The notes under the pieces: generated by a model
Database searches by the model: none
Seen by the model: only the letters and a program-made list of their open reading frames with translations
What the model was told of the DNA's origin: nothing
NCBI GenBank assembly: GCA_016704445.1
Contig: JADJAE010000016.1
Coordinates: 1 to 64,000, forward strand
Origin: Deltaproteobacteria bacterium
GTDB lineage: Bacteria; Myxococcota_A; Polyangia; Polyangiales; Ga0077539
Length of the DNA stretch: 64,000 bases
Reading direction: 5' to 3'
Shown: positions 36,410 through 45,327 of the stretch, piece by piece
Layout: every line of letters begins with the position of its first letter
How positions within the stretch are numbered: position 1 is the stretch's first letter
Program-made: the position numbers and the translations under genes

Positions 36410-38493
36410 ATGGTCAGTCGATGGCGTTTGGGGATCGCGCTCGGGGCCCTGGCCCTGGTGGGATGCGAGGGCCCTTCGGGGACTGATGGGGAGGCCGGGG
36501 TGCAGGGGCCTGTGGGTCCTGTGGGGCCGGTTGGTCCTTCGGGGCCGGTGGGTCCTGTGGGGCCTGTGGGTCCGCAGGGTGACGCCGGCGCGCCCGGGCA
36601 GCCCGCGGTGCGTCCGATCGATCTCGAGCCGCAGGGTGTCGTGGGTCTCGTCACGGACGGCACCCACCTCCCGGTAGCGGGCGGCACCGTCTACCTCGTC
36701 CCGTCGGCAGACGTCGCAGCGATGCAGGCGACGCCCATCGACATCCTCGCGACCCCGACCGCGGCCGCGGCGGCCACCAACGACGAGCCCCTCGAGGACC
36801 TCCTCGACCGCAACGCCACCACCTACGTCCGCGCGGCCGTGGGCATGGACGGCATCTACCGCCTCCCCACCATCCCGACGGGGAGCTTCTTCATCGTGTG
36901 GAAGCCCGCGATGGGCGACGACGCCCACCTGCCGGGCGGCTCTCGCTGTCGCGCCGCGACGGACCGGGCCTCGATGGTCGGCACCCGCATCGACCTCCGG
37001 GTCTCGGGCAACATGAGCGCGCGCGCCACCTACGTCGGCTCGACCACCTGCATCAACTGCCACGGTCGGCACCGCGCCCTGGGCACCGCGCACTTCAACG
37101 GGCTCCAGGTGCCTGGCGCCGCGGCAACCTCCAGAACGTGAGCGCGTGGCCGCGCTTCGACGCCGCGCTCGCGGCCTTCGACGCCGGCCGGACGCTCTTC
37201 TACTTCAACTGTGCCGGGACGGCCTGCAGCGTCAGCGAGACCGCGCCGACCGACGCGGCCTCGATCCGCTTCGAGATCCGCCTCGGGCACGACACCACGG
37301 TGCGCCGCGGCGAGCCGGGCGAGTACCACGTCACCTTCGTCAACCGGCGCAACACCGAGGCCAACCAGCGCTATGACGTCGCGCTCTCGTACGGCGGCGC
37401 GGTCTACAAGCAGCGCTACCTGACGCGGCTCCGCAACGCCAACGGGACCTACAGCCACCACGTGCTGCCGATCCAGTTCAACACGGCGGGCAACTCGACC
37501 TTCCCCAACGCCGACTCGTGGCCCTGGAAGGACTACAACACCACCCGCTGGTTCGACTTCGCGACCGACCGGCTGCGCCGCCCGGCCAACACCGCGTCCT
37601 TCGAGAACAACTGCGTCGCCTGCCACGCCACGGGCTTCCGCCTCGGCGGCAACGCCACCGACGGCTGGACCGCCTCGGCGGTGACCGAGCCCAACGGCGA
37701 GTACGACCTCAACGGCGATGGCCAGCGCGAGGAGATCAACACGGGCTGCGAGAGCTGCCACGGCCCCGGCTCGGAGCACATCGAGGCCTCGGTGCGCGGC
37801 TCGCGCATCGTGTCGTCGTCGCTGCTGACGCCCGAGCGCGAGATGACCACCTGCGGCGCCTGCCACTCGCGCCCGCAGGGCGTGGGCGGCGGACAGACCG
37901 AGTCCCCGCTCGACATGAACGGCAACATGCCGCGGCCGGGCATCCGTCGCTCGGAGTTCCTCGCGCGCTTCACCAGCCGCATCGACGCCGCGCCGTCGAG
38001 CCTCCACCCCAACGGAGACTCCAAGAGCCACCACCAGCAGTACACCGACTTCATCCGGTCGGGGATGTACCGCAACGGCTCGCAGCTCATGACGTGCAGC
38101 TCGTGCCATGACCCGCACGGCAGCACCCAGAACCCGAACATGCTCCGCGAGTCGCCTGCGAACAACGCCGGGTGCGTCAACTGCCACTCGACCGCGGAGT
38201 ACCGCAACGTCCTCCCGCACGTGATGACCCGGGTGGCCTTCGCGCACGCCGACGTGCCCCTCGATCGGCTCACCTGCACCGCCTGCCACATGGTGCGCAC
38301 CGCCACCTCCGGCGCTCGGACGCCGCAGCTCGTCGACATCGTCCCGAGCCCCAGCACCGGGACCTACTTCCACGGCGACATCGCCGGGCACCGCTTCAAC
38401 GTGCCGCGACGCGCCCTCGCCTCGACGCAGCCCACCGCGACGACCCGCGCCTGCGCGAGCTGCCACTCGATCTTCCTGCCCGTCACGCCCTGA
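36410..38493 (+). CDS. Octahaem c-type cytochrome lipoprotein with collagen-like stalk, one frameshift
   Basis: Domain order: signal with lipobox (GALALVGCEG); collagen-like Gly-Pro-Val triplets (GPVGPVGPVGPSGPVGPVG, then GDAGAPGQP) at about 30-65; a carboxypeptidase-regulatory-like beta domain (GVVGLVTDGTHLPVAGGTVYL) to about 200; then eight CxxCH haem sites at about 37049, 37612, 37747, 37852, 38095, 38173, 38275 and 38452 (CINCH, CVACH, CESCH, CGACH, CSSCH, CVNCH, CTACH, CASCH). The frame breaks at about 37105-37120, between haems 1 and 2. The protein is probably surface- or periplasm-exposed and moves electrons. The middle repeats of GCESCHGPGSEH type recall cytochrome c554-like families. 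Partner unknown. Confidence 0.82.
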
Positions 38494-38592
38494 CGGGCCC
38501 CAAGGCCTCGGGAGCCCCTTCGGCCGAGGCCCACTTGACCAGCATCAGTCGCACCGCAGCCACCCCGTGACACGGAGGTGGCAGCGGCCGCG

Positions 38593-39810
38593 ATGACTCC
38601 ACGACCTGGCACCCGAGCGGCCTTCGAGCGACGCGTCGGGGCGTGGGTCGCCCTCCTCCTCACGGCCTGCACCTCGGCGGGCGCGGGCGACGCGGGCCTG
38701 CCCGACGCCGTCGCCACCGACGCCGAGGGCCCGGACCTCTTTCGTCTCGCGGTAAACGGCGCGCCGACGGGATCGTTTCTGTCGGTGCGGGGCAGCGCGC
38801 AGCGCCCGGCTGCGTACATCGCCGGAGGCTACGTGGGCGTCGACCACGCGCGCCTTCCGTCCCGGGGCGTAGGGCGGCTCGTCGAGTACACCGTAGGGGT
38901 CTTTCGCACGCTCTGTCAGAGCGACGAGGTGCTGTGGTGGGCCATTCCGGTGCCCGACCCGGCAGGGGAGTCGGAGCTGGTCTACGCGGTGGGCGAGGGC
39001 GGTCGGGTGCTGCGCTACCGGGAGGGCGTCTGCGAGACGGTGCCCGTCGAGGTGACGTACCCGGAGGGCGCGCCGACCTTCTGGGGCATCTACGGCCGCA
39101 GCGCCGATGACCTCTGGCTCGTCGGCGGATCGAGCCGACCCGACGGACCGAAGGGCGTGCTGCTCCACTACGACGGCGCGACGTTTCGACAGGAGGCCGC
39201 GCTGCCTCCCGAGGTCGCGGGGCGCAACCTCTACAAGATCGACGGAGGCGTCGACGGGCGACTGTACGTCGTGGGCGAAGGCGGGTTGATCCTGGTGCGC
39301 GACCCGAGGAGCAGGGCGTGGACCCGCGTGTCGAGCGACGTCACCCGGAGCGACAATCGCCTCCTCACGATCTCGTGCCCTCGCTCCGCGCCCTACGAGT
39401 GCTGGGCGGTGGGTGGACTGGGCACCGCGCTCGTCCTCTCGGGCAACCAGACGGGCTTCTCGACCTCACCGTACTTCTCCGAGCTCTCGGGCCTCACCGG
39501 GGTCTGGGTCCAGGACGCGAGAAACGCCTGGGCGGTCGGCAGCGACGGGCTGACGATGCACTTCGACGCGCACGTGAACGGTCGGGTGAACTATCGCCCC
39601 GCGGTTCCGCTCACGACCGCCATGCTGCACGGCGTGGGCGGACGCGACGGGGTGATCCTCGCGGTGGGCGGCGAGCTCGGCACGCCGACGCCCGATCAGC
39701 GCGGAGTGATCCTCGTGCGAGGCGACGAGTCCGAGCGCTTCCTCTTCGACGGTCGTAGCTACGCCGCGACGGGCTCGCTGCGACGCACCGTCGGGGGCTT
39801 CAACCAATGA
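38593..39810 (+). CDS. Lipoprotein with propeller-like repeats, unknown function
   Basis: The signal WVALLLTACTSAG has a lipobox. The mature part holds short recurring segments built as W-x-[VI]-G-x-[DG]-G: WWAIPVPDP, YAVGEGGRVLRY, WGIYGRSADDLWLVGGSS, LYVVGEGGLILVRD, CWAVGGLGTALVLSG, AWAVGSDGLTMHF, ILAVGGELG. Such repeats form beta-propellers related to the BNR/Sortilin type. The gene follows the octahaem cytochrome by 99 nt on the same strand and precedes the PLD lipoprotein by 48 nt; the three may be one surface cluster. ATG 38593 is preferred over one five codons upstream. Confidence 0.7.
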   Translation: MTPRPGTRAAFERRVGAWVALLLTACTSAGAGDAGLPDAVATDAEGPDLFRLAVNGAPTGSFLSVRGSAQRPAAYIAGGYVGVDHARLPSRGVGRLVEYTVGVFRTLCQSDEVLWWAIPVPDPAGESELVYAVGEGGRVLRYREGVCETVPVEVTYPEGAPTFWGIYGRSADDLWLVGGSSRPDGPKGVLLHYDGATFRQEAALPPEVAGRNLYKIDGGVDGRLYVVGEGGLILVRDPRSRAWTRVSSDVTRSDNRLLTISCPRSAPYECWAVGGLGTALVLSGNQTGFSTSPYFSELSGLTGVWVQDARNAWAVGSDGLTMHFDAHVNGRVNYRPAVPLTTAMLHGVGGRDGVILAVGGELGTPTPDQRGVILVRGDESERFLFDGRSYAATGSLRRTVGGFNQ

Positions 39811-39858
39811 GGTGCCTCGCTTGACGGCCTGGGACGCGGGGCGCTCGTATGCGCTGTC

Positions 39859-41316
39859 ATGCTCAGCGCCACGAAAGCCCTCCTCGGTCTCGCGCTTCTG
39901 TCGGTGTGCGCCGGGTGCAGCGAAGGCACCGTCGCCGGACCGCCCACCATGGAGAAGTCGACCGACCCGTGGGCCGAGGACGAGGACGGCGGTCCGTACC
40001 CGGATGACATCGGCCCGGAGGACTATCCCCTGCCGCTCGAAGACGCCGGACCGAAGAGCCCCGACCCCCCGGAGTCGTGGCCCGAAGACGCCGGCGATCC
40101 CCCCGATCCGCCTGCGCCGCCGCCCGAGGATGGCGGTGATCCTCCGCCCCTGCCAGAGCTCGACGCGGGAACTCCCCTGCCGGAGGTCGACGCGGGCACC
40201 CACCTTCCGCTCGTCGACGCCGGGACCGCCCCACCTCCGACGATCACGCTCCCCGCGCTGCTGCCGCGCTTCTCGGCGGTGTTCGCCCGGCGTCCGGCGG
40301 ACAACAGCCCCGACCCCGCGATCGAGGACCTCCTGCTCGCCCTCATCGACCGGGCGGTGCCGGGCTCGCGCATCCGCCTCGCGGTCTATCACTTCACCCG
40401 CGGCCGGGTGACGGCGGCGCTGCGGCGCGCCCACCAGCGGGGCGTGGACGTGCGGGTGCTGCTCGACGGGCAGGTGAGGGCGCTGCTCGACGACCCTGAC
40501 AACGGGTCCGACGTCACCGAGGCCTCGGCGCTGATCCTGGCGCTGGGCCGGTCGCGGGTGACGCTCTGCCGCGCTCCCGGCGGCGCGTGCCTCGGCACCG
40601 GGATCATGCACCACAAGACCTTCCTCTTCTCGGACGTCGGCGGCGGCTCGCGCAACGTCGTGGTGCAGGCCTCGCACAACCTCACCACCGGGCAGATCCA
40701 CCGGCACAACAACGCCGTGGTGATCCGCGGGGACAGCGCGCTCTTCGCGGCCTACGAGCGCACCTTCGAGCAGCAGCGGCGCGACGTGGTGCAGCTCGAC
40801 TACTACCGCGCCTCGGCGGGCAGCTTCCCGACGCGGGCGTACTTCTTCCCGCGCCCATCGGGCGACACGGCCATCTCGGTGATCGACAACGTGTCGTGCA
40901 CGGACTCCGGGCGCATCCGGGTGGCGATGGCGTTCTTCACCAACGCGCGCCTGGAGGTGGCGAGGGCCCTCGCCCGGAGGCAGCGGGCGGGGTGCAGCGT
41001 CGAGGCCGTGATCGGCGATGACAGCATCCGCGTCGGGCGCACGGTGCTGCGTACCCTGCGCGACGCCGGGGTGAGGGTGACGCTCTACCCGCGCCGCGCG
41101 GGCGCCTGGGGGCTGCACTCGAAGTACCTGCTCATCGACGCCCGGTACAACGGCTCGACGGCCGTGCGTCGGCTGGTCTTCACGGGCTCGCACAACTGGA
41201 CGGGAGCGGCCCTGCGGGAGAACGACGAGACGATGCTACGCGTCGATGACCGCGGGGTGTTCGACGCGTTCCTGGCCGACTGGGTGCACGTGCGCGACGC
41301 CGCCCGACGGCGCTGA
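39859..41316 (+). CDS. Phospholipase D-family lipoprotein
   Basis: Lipobox in ALLSVCAGCSEG, then an acidic, Pro-rich linker of about 105 residues (EDEDGGPYPDDIGPEDYP, PPDPPAPPPEDGGDPPP). The catalytic part has two PLD half-sites. Half 1: LAVYHFTRGRVTAAL, GVDVRVLLDG, MHHKTFLFSDV with ASHNLTTG. Half 2: VAMAFFTNARLEVA, LHSKYLLIDARY with GSHNWTG and ENDETML. Half 2 is canonical HxKx4D; in half 1 the Asp sits one residue late (Ser at the usual place). It likely cleaves phosphodiesters outside the cytoplasm. Its 3' end faces the zincin gene, 2 nt away and convergent. Confidence 0.85.
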   Translation: MLSATKALLGLALLSVCAGCSEGTVAGPPTMEKSTDPWAEDEDGGPYPDDIGPEDYPLPLEDAGPKSPDPPESWPEDAGDPPDPPAPPPEDGGDPPPLPELDAGTPLPEVDAGTHLPLVDAGTAPPPTITLPALLPRFSAVFARRPADNSPDPAIEDLLLALIDRAVPGSRIRLAVYHFTRGRVTAALRRAHQRGVDVRVLLDGQVRALLDDPDNGSDVTEASALILALGRSRVTLCRAPGGACLGTGIMHHKTFLFSDVGGGSRNVVVQASHNLTTGQIHRHNNAVVIRGDSALFAAYERTFEQQRRDVVQLDYYRASAGSFPTRAYFFPRPSGDTAISVIDNVSCTDSGRIRVAMAFFTNARLEVARALARRQRAGCSVEAVIGDDSIRVGRTVLRTLRDAGVRVTLYPRRAGAWGLHSKYLLIDARYNGSTAVRRLVFTGSHNWTGAALRENDETMLRVDDRGVFDAFLADWVHVRDAARRR

Positions 41317-41318
41317 GC

Positions 41319-43844
41319 TCAGCTCCAGGGGAAGTCGGTGGCCCCGGTGCACCACTGCGGAGCGAGCCGGGTGATGCGGGCGCGCGCGGCGCCGCCGTAG
41401 CCCTCGGCGAGCACGATGTAGTCCGACTTCCACCCGCCGGCGTTGAGGGCGGTGTCGACCTTGATCTTGTGGCGGGTCATCCGGTTGGCCTTGCCCATCG
41501 GAGGCCCGGAGGCGTGCATCAGCTCGTACTTGTAGAACCACGACGGCTCGCTGAGCGTGTGGTTGCAGTCGACGAGCGTGTGACCGACCTCGTGCTGAAG
41601 GTCGTTGGAGCCCGCGCTGAAATTACCGCGCCCCAGGAAGATCACGAAGTGCGCCTGCGGTTCAGTCCACCTGCCGAAATTCAGGATCGAGATGGGTGAG
41701 GTCGACGACGCGAGGTTGGCCAGCTCCGGGGCCATGCGGCCCTTGAGCGTGTCGACGTTGGCGTCGTAGAGGGTGCTGAGCCCGGCCTCGCAGAGCGCGG
41801 TGAGGCTCTGCTCGCCGACGCGGTCGGAGATGAGCACCGTGACGGCGTCGCGGCCGGGTGAGCCGAAGGCGCGCACCCACGCCCGCATCGCGGCCGACGG
41901 GGGATTGCACACCGGGTCGTGGTAGGCCTGGGCCACGGGAGGAGAGAAGGCGTCGACGGAGGTGTCGGCGACGCGGGCCACGGTGACGGTCGGAGGACCG
42001 TTGCCGGTCGGGTCGGGGGTCGAGGTGGTCACCTCGCGCGTCGCCGCGACGCGGGTGATGCGCAGGTTGGTCACCGCGGCGCCGGTGGTCTCCTTCACCG
42101 TGAGGTCGGTGGGGCCACGGGCGCCGATGGCGGTGAGGTCCGCAGGGGGGGTGGGGCCCGGGCCCGTGAGCACCACGCGGGGCGCGGCGAAGTCGAACAC
42201 GTCGGCGTCGAGGCGCACGGCGCTCGCGGCCCCGCCGCCACGCCACGCTCCGAGGGCGGTCTTGATGCGCGCCGCGGCCTGGCTGGGGGTCTCGGCGGCC
42301 GGGACGTCGGCGGTCACGGCGGCGTCGACGTCCTGGCCGCCGATCGAGAACGAGACCGTCACCTCGACGCGCACGTCGTGGTCGGTGAAGAGCGCGGCGC
42401 CGGTGTGCTCGTTGAGCGTGAGCAGCAGCCGCGGCGGCGCCACGAGCCTCGCGAGGGGCACCAGCGGGTCGTGGAGCGTGAACTCGAGGCCGTGGCCGGC
42501 CCAGTACTGGTTGAGCTCGGCGAGCTTGACGAGGGGCTTGAGCACGCCGCCCGCCCACCCGACGGCGCAGAAGCGGACGGGCACCCTGGCCCAGGGATCG
42601 CCGCCCATGGGGTACTCCCCGGCCACCGCCTCGCCCTGCACCGTGGCCTTCGCCTCGAGCACGCGGCCGAACTGCTTCGCGTTGGCCGCGTCTGCGATCG
42701 CCGCCGCGTAGCTCGAGTGCACCATCGCGGTGGCGCCCTTGCTGAGGTCGGTCACCGTGGTGGCGACGCGGAGGTAGGGCGACTCCCACGCGGCGCCGTT
42801 CTTCTTGAAGGTCACCGGCATGCCCGCGGCGACGCCCGCGGTGCCGGCGTTCGCGAAGCCCGCGACGCCAGGCAGCGCGACCCCGGAGGCCTTGAGCACC
42901 TTCACCACGACGGCGACCTCGTCGGGCGCGCCGTCGGGCATGCCCTTCAGCCGCAGTCGAAACACCGAAGGATCGGCGTCGGCGTGAACGTTCGTGGCGT
43001 AGTCGGTCTTCACCGGGAAGGTGAAGGCCGCGTCGAGGGAGGGGTCGCGGGTGTCGCCATCGACGCCGTGATCGGTGTCGGGCAGCGCGCCGTCGAGGTG
43101 CTCGGCCACGTCGGTGGTCGCGAAGGGCACCAGGGGCAGCACGCCCGTTCCGCGGAAGAGCTCGAAGGCGGGCTTCACCAGCTCGCCGTGGAGGGCGACG
43201 GACTTGGGCGACGCCGCGTCGTTGCTCGCGAGGGTGAGGTCGCCCGAGTGCTCTCCGACGGCGCCGGGCGTGTACTCGATCTTGAGCTCCGCCTCGTGGC
43301 CGACGGCGATGGTGGCGCCCGTGGTGACGGCGTTGGTGTCGTCGGCCTTGAAGTGCGTAGGGAAGGTGATGGCCCCGAGCGTGAGCTCGCCGTCGCCCTC
43401 GTTCTTCAGCACCAGCGTGTGCTTGTGGCTCGCGCCGACGACCTTCTTGAAGTCGTGGCGGTCGACCACGGCGAGCTTCGGCCGCAGCGTGCGGAGCGTG
43501 AACTTCTTCGTCACGATCTGCCCCTGCGCCGCCGTCACCGCGCCCGTGGCGGCGGTCGGGAGCGCGTGGGTCTTGTCTCTCGTCGAAGGCACCGCCGTGA
43601 CCGCGACGTCGTAGGGGTCGTCCTGCACCGTGACCGGGTCGAAGGCGGCGACGCCCGAGGCGTCGGTGGTGCCGGGGCGGCCGTTGAAGGTGACCGAGGC
43701 GCCCTCGACGTTGCCGTCCGACTCGTCGACCACCCAGATCCACACGGCGCCTCGCTTGAGGGGGCAGGGCTGGCTGACCGAGCCCACCACGTGCGCGTGG
43801 TTGGGGCAGTCGATGGCGTGACCGCACTGGCTGCAAACGGGCAT
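41319..43844 (-). CDS. Large putative secreted zinc metallopeptidase with CxxC head and ASH-like domain
   Basis: 841 residues, no signal peptide. Residues 1-28 (MPVCSQCGHAIDCPNHAHVVG plus a further Cys) form a probable zinc ribbon. About 30-75 is an Ig-like region (GAVWIWVVDESDGNVEGASVTF). About 130-215 is ASH/HYDIN-like (HTLVLKNEGDGELTLGAI, LTLASNDAASPKSVALHGEL). The middle 450 residues are unrecognised beta-rich sequence. The C-terminal zincin has HEVGHTLVDCNH at about 751-762, with YELMHASG as a possible Met-turn. The overall plan (Cys head, passive domains, toxin-like hydrolase end) fits a contact-dependent or type VI-like effector, but no secretion genes are in the window. It follows the small gene upstream by 6 nt. 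Confidence 0.72.
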   Translation of the reverse strand: MPVCSQCGHAIDCPNHAHVVGSVSQPCPLKRGAVWIWVVDESDGNVEGASVTFNGRPGTTDASGVAAFDPVTVQDDPYDVAVTAVPSTRDKTHALPTAATGAVTAAQGQIVTKKFTLRTLRPKLAVVDRHDFKKVVGASHKHTLVLKNEGDGELTLGAITFPTHFKADDTNAVTTGATIAVGHEAELKIEYTPGAVGEHSGDLTLASNDAASPKSVALHGELVKPAFELFRGTGVLPLVPFATTDVAEHLDGALPDTDHGVDGDTRDPSLDAAFTFPVKTDYATNVHADADPSVFRLRLKGMPDGAPDEVAVVVKVLKASGVALPGVAGFANAGTAGVAAGMPVTFKKNGAAWESPYLRVATTVTDLSKGATAMVHSSYAAAIADAANAKQFGRVLEAKATVQGEAVAGEYPMGGDPWARVPVRFCAVGWAGGVLKPLVKLAELNQYWAGHGLEFTLHDPLVPLARLVAPPRLLLTLNEHTGAALFTDHDVRVEVTVSFSIGGQDVDAAVTADVPAAETPSQAAARIKTALGAWRGGGAASAVRLDADVFDFAAPRVVLTGPGPTPPADLTAIGARGPTDLTVKETTGAAVTNLRITRVAATREVTTSTPDPTGNGPPTVTVARVADTSVDAFSPPVAQAYHDPVCNPPSAAMRAWVRAFGSPGRDAVTVLISDRVGEQSLTALCEAGLSTLYDANVDTLKGRMAPELANLASSTSPISILNFGRWTEPQAHFVIFLGRGNFSAGSNDLQHEVGHTLVDCNHTLSEPSWFYKYELMHASGPPMGKANRMTRHKIKVDTALNAGGWKSDYIVLAEGYGGAARARITRLAPQWCTGATDFPWS

Positions 43845-43850
43845 CGACGA

Positions 43851-44231
43851 TTACTCCTCGGGCGCGATCACGACGACCCGCCCCTGCGCGCGCTGCGCCA
43901 TGCGCTTCAGCAACGACTCGATGCGCGAGGACTCCGGCCTCGCGACCTCCGCGAGCTCTCGCAGCGCCCACGCGCGGTCGGGCGAGCGCTCGAAGGCTTC
44001 TCCGTACTGGAGGGCGAGCGTCAGCAGCACCGCCACGCCCCCTTCGGTCACCACCCGGTGCTCGGCGCCCCAGGCGATCATCCGCTCGACGAGGGCGCGC
44101 ACCCCGACGGGGCCGAGCGCGCGGTGCTCCGCGGGGAAGTCCTGCGCGACCATCGCCGCCATGCGATCGAAGAAGGCGGCCATCACCCGGCGCTGAAAGG
44201 GCTCCATCTGGGCGTCTCGAATGGTCAGCAC
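43851..44231 (-). CDS. Small helical protein, putative effector adaptor/chaperone
   Basis: 126 residues starting MLTIRDAQMEPFQRRVMAAFFDRM, then DFPAEHRALGPVGVRALVERMIAWGAEHRVVTEGGVAVLLTLALQYG. The pattern L-x-I-R-x-x-Q-M-x-x-F...M...FP...G...R..v..mI..A...gv..E..v..yl.L....G resembles a family I recall next to type VI-like effector genes in proteobacteria and myxobacteria. Entirely helical, cytoplasmic. Placed directly before the zincin gene (6-nt gap), so it is probably its chaperone, loading factor or immunity protein; these cannot be told apart from sequence. Confidence 0.65.
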   Translation of the reverse strand: MLTIRDAQMEPFQRRVMAAFFDRMAAMVAQDFPAEHRALGPVGVRALVERMIAWGAEHRVVTEGGVAVLLTLALQYGEAFERSPDRAWALRELAEVARPESSRIESLLKRMAQRAQGRVVVIAPEE

Positions 44232-44502
44232 GCGCGAACGCTACAACACGCTCCGACGCGAGTGGACAGGGTTCCGTCGACCGGGGGATCGCTCCGGGCG
44301 GGCTCCGGCTCAACCGGCCGAGGCAGGATCCGTAGCCGCGGCGTCAGCCGGTCGGGATGAGCTCACCGCAACAGCCTCGTGAGCGGCGTCGGCCGCACGG
44401 GCCCCTGCAGCCTGGGAAAGGCAGCGTGATGGCTCGACTGTGCCCGACGCCGACACTATCGATGTCGTTGCGAGGCGGAACATGATCGTCGAGGACGCTG
44501 TC

Positions 44503-44703
44503 ATGACGAGTTCTGGCGGCCGAAGCCGGGCGCTCTGGGCGACGGGGCTGCTCGCGCTCGCGGCGTGCGGATCGCCAGGATCGCCAGGCTTGTGCCTCGG
44601 CATCGGCGAGGTGGGATGCGGCGGCGAGTGCGTCAATACGCACTCCGACCCCATGAACTGCGAGGCCTGCGGGCGGCGGTGCGGCCGCGTGTGTCAACAG
44701 TGA
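44503..44703 (+). CDS. Very small Cys-rich lipoprotein
   Basis: 66 residues from ATG 44503, with GAGGA 7 nt upstream; an ATG at 44482 is also possible. MTSSGGRSRALWATGLLALAACGSPG carries a lipobox. The mature peptide of about 45 residues has eight Cys (CLGIGEVGCGGECVNTHSD, NCEACGRRCGRVC), like the NCG-x-CG-x-x-C units found in many myxobacterial surface proteins but as a single free module. Role unknown. Confidence 0.6.
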   Translation: MTSSGGRSRALWATGLLALAACGSPGSPGLCLGIGEVGCGGECVNTHSDPMNCEACGRRCGRVCQQ

Positions 44704-44778
44704 GTGCCGGTGATGACGGACTGCTTCGATGAGCAGGTCACGTCATGTCGATCCACAACAAATAAGGAGAGAAGCGCG

Positions 44779-45156
44779 ATGACAAACGACGCAGCACCCG
44801 ATGATCAGAGAGTCCCGCAGCCCAAGGCATTCAAGGCGTTCGGAAGCCTCCGCGGCGTCATCAAGTTTAAAGAGACCAGCGCGAACGAAGTCAGCATGTC
44901 GGAAGAGACGATCTGCGATGTTCCGCCGGGTGCTGAGATTCTGATGCTCGGGACTTCGGGCCTGCACTTCGGTTTCAAGGCTGACGAAGACCACCATATC
45001 CAGTCGCTGCAGTACAGGCTCCACTGGGATTGGGTGCCGGGAGAGCCTGGCAAGCGTAAGTTCTACGCCCTTTGGAACTTCCGCGACGTGAGTGGCGACG
45101 ACTCGAGAGGAGGGGAGGTGACGTTCGAGGTGCTTTACGGGATTCCGTATGCCTGA
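44779..45156 (+). CDS. Hypothetical protein with atypical base composition
   Basis: 125 residues from ATG 44779, with AAGGAG 10 nt upstream. No signal peptide, no recognised domain. It reads as a soluble beta-rich protein: FGSLRGVIKFKETSANEV, EILMLGTSGLHFGFKAD, SLQYRLHWDWVPGEPGKRKFYALWNFRDVSG. Codon use is visibly less GC-rich than in its neighbours (AAG TTT AAA GAG, GAA, GCT), and the leader holds AAATAAGGAGAG-like AT-rich sequence. It may be recently acquired. An upstream in-frame start at 44704 is less likely because the ribosome site favours 44779. Confidence 0.65.
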   Translation: MTNDAAPDDQRVPQPKAFKAFGSLRGVIKFKETSANEVSMSEETICDVPPGAEILMLGTSGLHFGFKADEDHHIQSLQYRLHWDWVPGEPGKRKFYALWNFRDVSGDDSRGGEVTFEVLYGIPYA

Positions 45157-45327
45157 CCGGTTAGCGCGGGGGGCGCGCCGACGGGGCCTCGGTCGGGGTC
45201 ACGTCGAGCCCTGAGGTGGACCGGAGCCCCGCTCGCACCGTAGGCGCCGACAGAAAACAATGGACTCCCATGCCCGACGCCGTACCGCCGGGACCCCGAA
45301 GGCCTCGTACACTCCCGGCATAGACCG

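Noticed and set aside
41662..44360. Long overlapping frames on both strands across the zincin gene
   Set aside because: Only the minus frame from 43844 shows HEVGH, an ASH-like domain and a Cys head; the others are Arg/Gly-rich shadows.
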